Assembly: GCA_030145005.1 (NCBI GenBank)
Contig: JAQYWJ010000073.1
Location: 1 to 9,191 of the forward strand
Length of the DNA stretch: 9,191 nucleotides
Source: Desulfobacter sp.
GTDB taxonomy: Bacteria; Desulfobacterota; Desulfobacteria; Desulfobacterales; Desulfobacteraceae
Reading direction: 5' to 3'
The position numbers and the translations under genes were made by a program. The notes beneath the pieces are model-generated. The model was not told the origin of the DNA, made no database searches, and saw only the letters and a program-made list of their open reading frames with translations. Shown here piece by piece: positions 5,814 to 9,191 of the stretch (position 1 is its first letter; every line of letters begins with the position of its first letter).

Positions 5814-7898
5814 ATGATTCCAGCTATACTGCTAATGCTGGGCATTGGCGCAACATGCGGCATCGTGCTCAGTCTTTCTTCCAAAATTTTTTATGTGTAT
5901 GAAGACCCCAGAATCGCACAGGTAGAAAACAATCTTGCCGGCGCCAACTGCGGCGGCTGCGGATATGCGGGCTGTTCTGCAGCCGCAGAAGCCATTGTGG
6001 CGGGTAAAGAACCCCCAAGCCTTTGTATTGTTAATTCAAAGGACGGTACTGAAGCGGTTTCCATTATCATGGGCGTTGACGCCGGTGCTGCTGAAGCGCC
6101 GTTATCTTACAATCTGTGTGAGGGCGGCAACCGGGCTGCAGACAAATACCATTATATGGGTGTTTCATCATGCAAAGCCATGGACGCTATTTATGGCGGA
6201 CACAGGGTTTGTACTGTTGGCTGCATCGGTCTTGGGGATTGTATCAAGGCGTGCCAGTTTGATGCCCTTCACATGGGTGCCGATGGTCATCCCGTGGTTG
6301 ACGACGCCAAATGTGTTGGCTGTGGTGCTTGTGAAAAAGCCTGCCCCAAAAATATTATTCAAGTCAGGACCCTGAGCGAAAAACTGATGGAATTCAACCA
6401 GGCGTATGATGCTCTGGCACCTTGCGCCCAGACCTGCCCTGCTGAAATCAATATTCCAAAATATATCAGTGAAATAAAAGCCGGTAAATATGACCAGGCT
6501 GTTCAAACCATACGCATGAGAAACCCCCTTCTCCTTGCCTGCGGAAGGGTATGTCCTCATCCTTGTGAAGATATGTGCAGAAGGGGTATTGAGGATGAAC
6601 CGGTTTCCATTAACCAGCTCAAACGCTTTGTTGCTGACTATGAAATGAATTCCGGTTCCAGGATTCCCATTACCTGTGCCCCTGATACCGGTAAAAAGGT
6701 GGCTGTAATTGGCGGCGGACCTGCCGGACTTTCCTGTGCATATTTCTTAAGGCGGATCGGTCATCAGGTCGATATCTTTGACGCTATGCCAAAACTTGGC
6801 GGTATTATCAGATACGGCATCCCAGAGTACAGACTTCCAAAAAAGGTTTTAGATTGGGAAATCCAGGGAATTCTCGATTTAGGAATAAATGCCTTTACCC
6901 AAGTTAAATTCGGACAAGACTTTGGACTAAGCTCTTTGGTAGCCTCTGGTTACCACGCCGTTTTCATGGGAATTGGTGCCTGGGAGGATTATGCCCTTGG
7001 CATTGAAGGGGAAGACCTTGACGGATGTTATAAGGGAATTGACTGGCTTTCGAAATTTGCCAGTGGTCAGGAAATGAAATTAGGGAAAACCGCTGCTATC
7101 GTTGGTGGTGGGAACAGTGCCATTGACTGCGTCAGAACACTGATGCGGCTGGGTCTTGAAAAAGTGTACATTGTTTACAGAAGAACCCGGAATGAAATGC
7201 CTGCCAATCAAGTGGAAATTCATGCAGCAGAAGAGGAAGGCATTGATTTTGTATTCCTTGCAGCCCCAACACGGGTCATTGGAGATGATGACGGCAAGGT
7301 TAAAGGCCTTGAATACCTGCAGATGGAACTGGGTGAACCGGATGCATCCGGTAGAAGACGGCCTGTACCGATTGAAGGGTCTGAAACGGTACTGGACGTT
7401 GATATGGTCATCTCTGCCATTAGTCAGGCACCGGATCCCTCTTTTAAGGATAATGATTCAGCTCCGAGAATGAAAGACCTGGAAATTACCCGCTGGAATA
7501 CCATTGACAACGATCCTGAAACCCTGCAATCTTCAATCCCATATATTTTCACTGGGGGTGATTCGGCAACCGGGCCTTCCCTTGTTGTTACTGCCATTGG
7601 CGGCGGAAGGCGTGCAGCCCGCTCCATTGACCTGTTCCTGAAAGGAGAACCGGTTGAACCGGTCGAGGATTCCTTACAAGGTAAAAATATCCCTGAATCT
7701 ATTTTCAAAAAAGTTGATGGCATAACTCCCATTAAACGGGCTAAAATGCCGGAAATACCGGTTAGCCAGAGGCTGGATTCAATGATTGAGGTTGATCTGG
7801 TTCTGCCCGAAGACCAGGCTCTTGCCGAGGCTGATCGCTGTCTGAACTGCTGTCGGCTCTGCTACAATCCCGATACAGAATTTCCCATTGCCAAATAA
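5814..7898 (+). CDS. rnfB: RnfB fused to a GltD/NfnB-type FAD/NAD(P)H oxidoreductase
   Basis: This is one uninterrupted 694-residue protein, against roughly 190-330 for most RnfB. Residues 1-190 are RnfB: a membrane helix (4-22), the four-Cys Fe-S domain (C46, C49, C54, C71), and two ferredoxin-type clusters (C133/C137/C143/C147 and C167/C170/C173/C177). In the family this subunit takes electrons from or gives them to ferredoxin. Residues about 200-690 match the small subunit of glutamate synthase and NfnB: GltD-type cysteines (C204, C208, C243, C247, C251, C255), an FAD Rossmann motif GGGPAG (300-305), an NAD(P)H motif GGGNSA (431-436), YRRTRNEMPA (455-464) whose arginines favour NADPH, and the second FAD motif TGGDSATGPS (580-589). 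A C-terminal CLNCCRLC (676-683) may hold a further cluster. No large glutamate synthase subunit is nearby, so the module probably serves Rnf itself. AAGGTGA precedes the ATG. Confidence 0.93.
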   Translation: MIPAILLMLGIGATCGIVLSLSSKIFYVYEDPRIAQVENNLAGANCGGCGYAGCSAAAEAIVAGKEPPSLCIVNSKDGTEAVSIIMGVDAGAAEAPLSYNLCEGGNRAADKYHYMGVSSCKAMDAIYGGHRVCTVGCIGLGDCIKACQFDALHMGADGHPVVDDAKCVGCGACEKACPKNIIQVRTLSEKLMEFNQAYDALAPCAQTCPAEINIPKYISEIKAGKYDQAVQTIRMRNPLLLACGRVCPHPCEDMCRRGIEDEPVSINQLKRFVADYEMNSGSRIPITCAPDTGKKVAVIGGGPAGLSCAYFLRRIGHQVDIFDAMPKLGGIIRYGIPEYRLPKKVLDWEIQGILDLGINAFTQVKFGQDFGLSSLVASGYHAVFMGIGAWEDYALGIEGEDLDGCYKGIDWLSKFASGQEMKLGKTAAIVGGGNSAIDCVRTLMRLGLEKVYIVYRRTRNEMPANQVEIHAAEEEGIDFVFLAAPTRVIGDDDGKVKGLEYLQMELGEPDASGRRRPVPIEGSETVLDVDMVISAISQAPDPSFKDNDSAPRMKDLEITRWNTIDNDPETLQSSIPYIFTGGDSATGPSLVVTAIGGGRRAARSIDLFLKGEPVEPVEDSLQGKNIPESIFKKVDGITPIKRAKMPEIPVSQRLDSMIEVDLVLPEDQALAEADRCLNCCRLCYNPDTEFPIAK

Positions 7899-7924
7899 TC
7901 CGGTACAAAGGGAAAATTAAACAT

Positions 7925-7963
7925 ACGGGTCTGACCGCATTTGCGGCAGACCCGTTTTAATTT
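7925..7963 (+). terminator. Intrinsic terminator of the rnf operon
   Basis: ACGGGTCTG (7925-7933) pairs perfectly with CAGACCCGT (7947-7955). The stem continues inwards with CCGC/GCGG around an ATTT loop, with one bulged A, and is followed by TTTTAATTT. It lies 26 bases after the rnfB stop. AAATTAAA at 7914-7921 is complementary to the T-rich tail, so the hairpin may also act on minus-strand transcripts. Confidence 0.92.
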
Positions 7964-8013
7964 CAACACTTAAAAACAAACACGTAATTAAACGATTCCC
8001 AAGAAAAATTGAA

Positions 8014-9069
8014 ATGCCGAAACAGGACCAATCGCCTGAAAAAAAGCTGGATAGGCCCCATAAAAAGATAAAAAAAACCGTCTTGATTTCGGCCATATTC
8101 TGTCTGTGCTTTGCTGCGGTAGCCGGTGCCGCTATGCTTTGGATGTTTTTTTTTATAAAGGCTCCCGCAGCCACACGTTCTCAACCGGTTACCTTCACGG
8201 TATCTTCCGGCCAGCATTTATCCATCATAGCTCAAAATCTTAAAGACCAGGATTTAATTTCAAATCTCATTGCGTTTAAACTTTATGTCCGGATAAAAAA
8301 GGCAGCGACCCGGATAAAGGCCGGGGAATACGAAATGAAAACCGGCATGAGCCCGGAAACCATCTTGAGTATTCTAACTTCCGGTAAAAGCAAACTATAC
8401 CGATTTACCATTCCAGAAGGGGTGAATATGCAAGAAATTGCGATCCTTGCCCAGGAAGGCGGTTTGTGTTCCCGGAAACATTTTTTATCTTTATGCAATG
8501 ATCTTGAATTTATCAATCAATTGGAATTACCAGGTATGACATTAGAAGGCTATCTGTTTCCGGACACCTATTTTTTTTCCAGGGAAACAGACTGTAAAAC
8601 CTTAATCACAAAAATGATATCCACCTTTAACAAAACATTTAATGATAAATGGAAAGCCCGGGCAAAAAAAATAGGCTTAAGCGTCCATGAAGTTGTCATC
8701 CTTGCCTCAATAATTGAAAAGGAAACCGGCGATGGGAAAGAAAGGCCTCTCATTTCATCGGTCTTCCATAACCGCCTAAAACGCCATATGCGACTTGAAA
8801 GTGACCCCACAGTAATTTACGGGGTTTCTGACTATCACGGAAGAATTCGATATAAACATTTAAGGCGTGTCACACCCTATAATACCTACAAGATAGACGG
8901 ACTTCCGGCCGGTCCCATTGCCAACCCAGGCGCTCAATCCCTAAAGGCAGCCCTGTATCCTGCCCAAACAAACTACCTTTTCTTTGTATCAAAAAACGAC
9001 ACCACTCATAAATTTTCAACCAACCTGAAAGACCACAACAGGGCCGTAAAAAAATACCAGCTTAACTAG
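8014..9069 (+). CDS. mltG: MltG: endolytic murein transglycosylase (YceG-like)
   Basis: This 351-residue protein matches the MltG/YceG family (E. coli MltG is about 340). The family cleaves nascent glycan strands at the outer face of the inner membrane and is thought to set peptidoglycan chain length. A basic cytoplasmic N-terminus (1-21) precedes one membrane helix (about 23-48). A LysM-like region follows (about 58-125), then the catalytic domain. LEGYLFPDTYFF (177-188), ASIIEKETGD (231-240), SVFHNRL (249-255) and RLESDPTVIYG (260-270) are family signatures. E235, the first Glu of IIEKE, aligns with the catalytic Glu of E. coli MltG. GLPAGPIANPG (296-306) completes the fold. The ribosome site is weak (AAGAAA, 8001-8006). 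It follows the rnf terminator and is functionally unrelated to Rnf. No promoter stands out in the short upstream gap. Confidence 0.95.
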   Translation: MPKQDQSPEKKLDRPHKKIKKTVLISAIFCLCFAAVAGAAMLWMFFFIKAPAATRSQPVTFTVSSGQHLSIIAQNLKDQDLISNLIAFKLYVRIKKAATRIKAGEYEMKTGMSPETILSILTSGKSKLYRFTIPEGVNMQEIAILAQEGGLCSRKHFLSLCNDLEFINQLELPGMTLEGYLFPDTYFFSRETDCKTLITKMISTFNKTFNDKWKARAKKIGLSVHEVVILASIIEKETGDGKERPLISSVFHNRLKRHMRLESDPTVIYGVSDYHGRIRYKHLRRVTPYNTYKIDGLPAGPIANPGAQSLKAALYPAQTNYLFFVSKNDTTHKFSTNLKDHNRAVKKYQLN

Positions 9070-9109
9070 TGCCCATCCAGAAATAGCCTTTTTGCCCAAT
9101 TTTTTCGTT

Positions 9110-9168
9110 GCATGAAAATTTTAATCCTCGAAATATGTTGTATATGCCTGTGGTTAAAATTTTCATGC
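9110..9168. repeat. Perfect 15-bp inverted repeat after mltG
   Basis: GCATGAAAATTTTAA (9110-9124) is exactly complementary to TTAAAATTTTCATGC (9154-9168), with a 29-base spacer. The stem is AT-rich and no clear T tract follows. It lies in the 122-base non-coding stretch at the right edge. Its perfection suggests a dispersed intergenic repeat, a small non-autonomous element or a protein-binding site. A terminator role for mltG is possible but not typical. Confidence 0.6.
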
Positions 9169-9191
9169 GCTTTGAACTTGAACAAAAATTC

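Noticed and set aside
6411..7898. A separate glutamate synthase small subunit gene (gltD) or NfnB gene
   Set aside because: The frame is continuous with RnfB. There is no stop, ribosome site or start codon in a good context at the junction, and no large glutamate synthase subunit lies next to it.
1..9191. CRISPR array, prophage, transposase or toxin-antitoxin locus
   Set aside because: No regularly spaced direct repeats and no recombinase, transposase or small toxin-antitoxin pair were seen on either strand.

Overview
The window looks like a chromosomal segment of a Gram-negative, anaerobic, sulfate-reducing bacterium, most likely Desulfobacteraceae-like (Desulfobacter/Desulfobacula type). 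This is inferred from a four-haem class III cytochrome c3 placed directly before an Rnf cluster, the rnfCDGEAB gene order, and an RseC homologue. I could not search databases, so the taxonomy is an inference. Apart from one tRNA, all genes lie on the + strand.

Layout. Positions 1-211 hold a minus-strand tRNA-Asn(GTT) with its own sigma70-type promoter and terminator. A divergent promoter drives a small glutamine-rich protein of unknown function (297-593). A near-consensus promoter straddling the end of that gene precedes an rseC-like gene (703-1149). Next come a membrane-anchored tetrahaem cytochrome c3 (1280-1645), a perfect 11-bp inverted repeat, and the tightly packed rnfC-D-G-E-A-B operon (1728-7898), closed by a strong intrinsic terminator (7925-7963). 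A monocistronic mltG (8014-9069) follows. The window ends in a non-coding stretch with a perfect 15-bp inverted repeat (9110-9168).

How the genes work together. Rnf is a membrane redox pump that couples electron flow between ferredoxin and NAD+ (or, with cytochromes, a periplasmic carrier) to H+ or Na+ translocation. RnfA, RnfE and RnfG look canonical: the RnfA/E cysteines and the RnfG SGAT flavinylation site are present. Three parts are not. RnfC keeps its two [4Fe-4S] motifs, but the glycine-rich NADH/FMN motif and the ECEP-like motif are missing. RnfD has no threonine at the usual covalent-FMN position. RnfB is fused in one 694-residue polypeptide to a complete GltD/NfnB-type FAD- and NAD(P)H-binding flavoprotein. 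The simplest reading is a rewired Rnf in which the pyridine-nucleotide site has moved from RnfC to the C-terminus of RnfB, while the cytochrome may link the complex to a periplasmic c-type pool. This is the most interesting content of the window and is a hypothesis from sequence alone.
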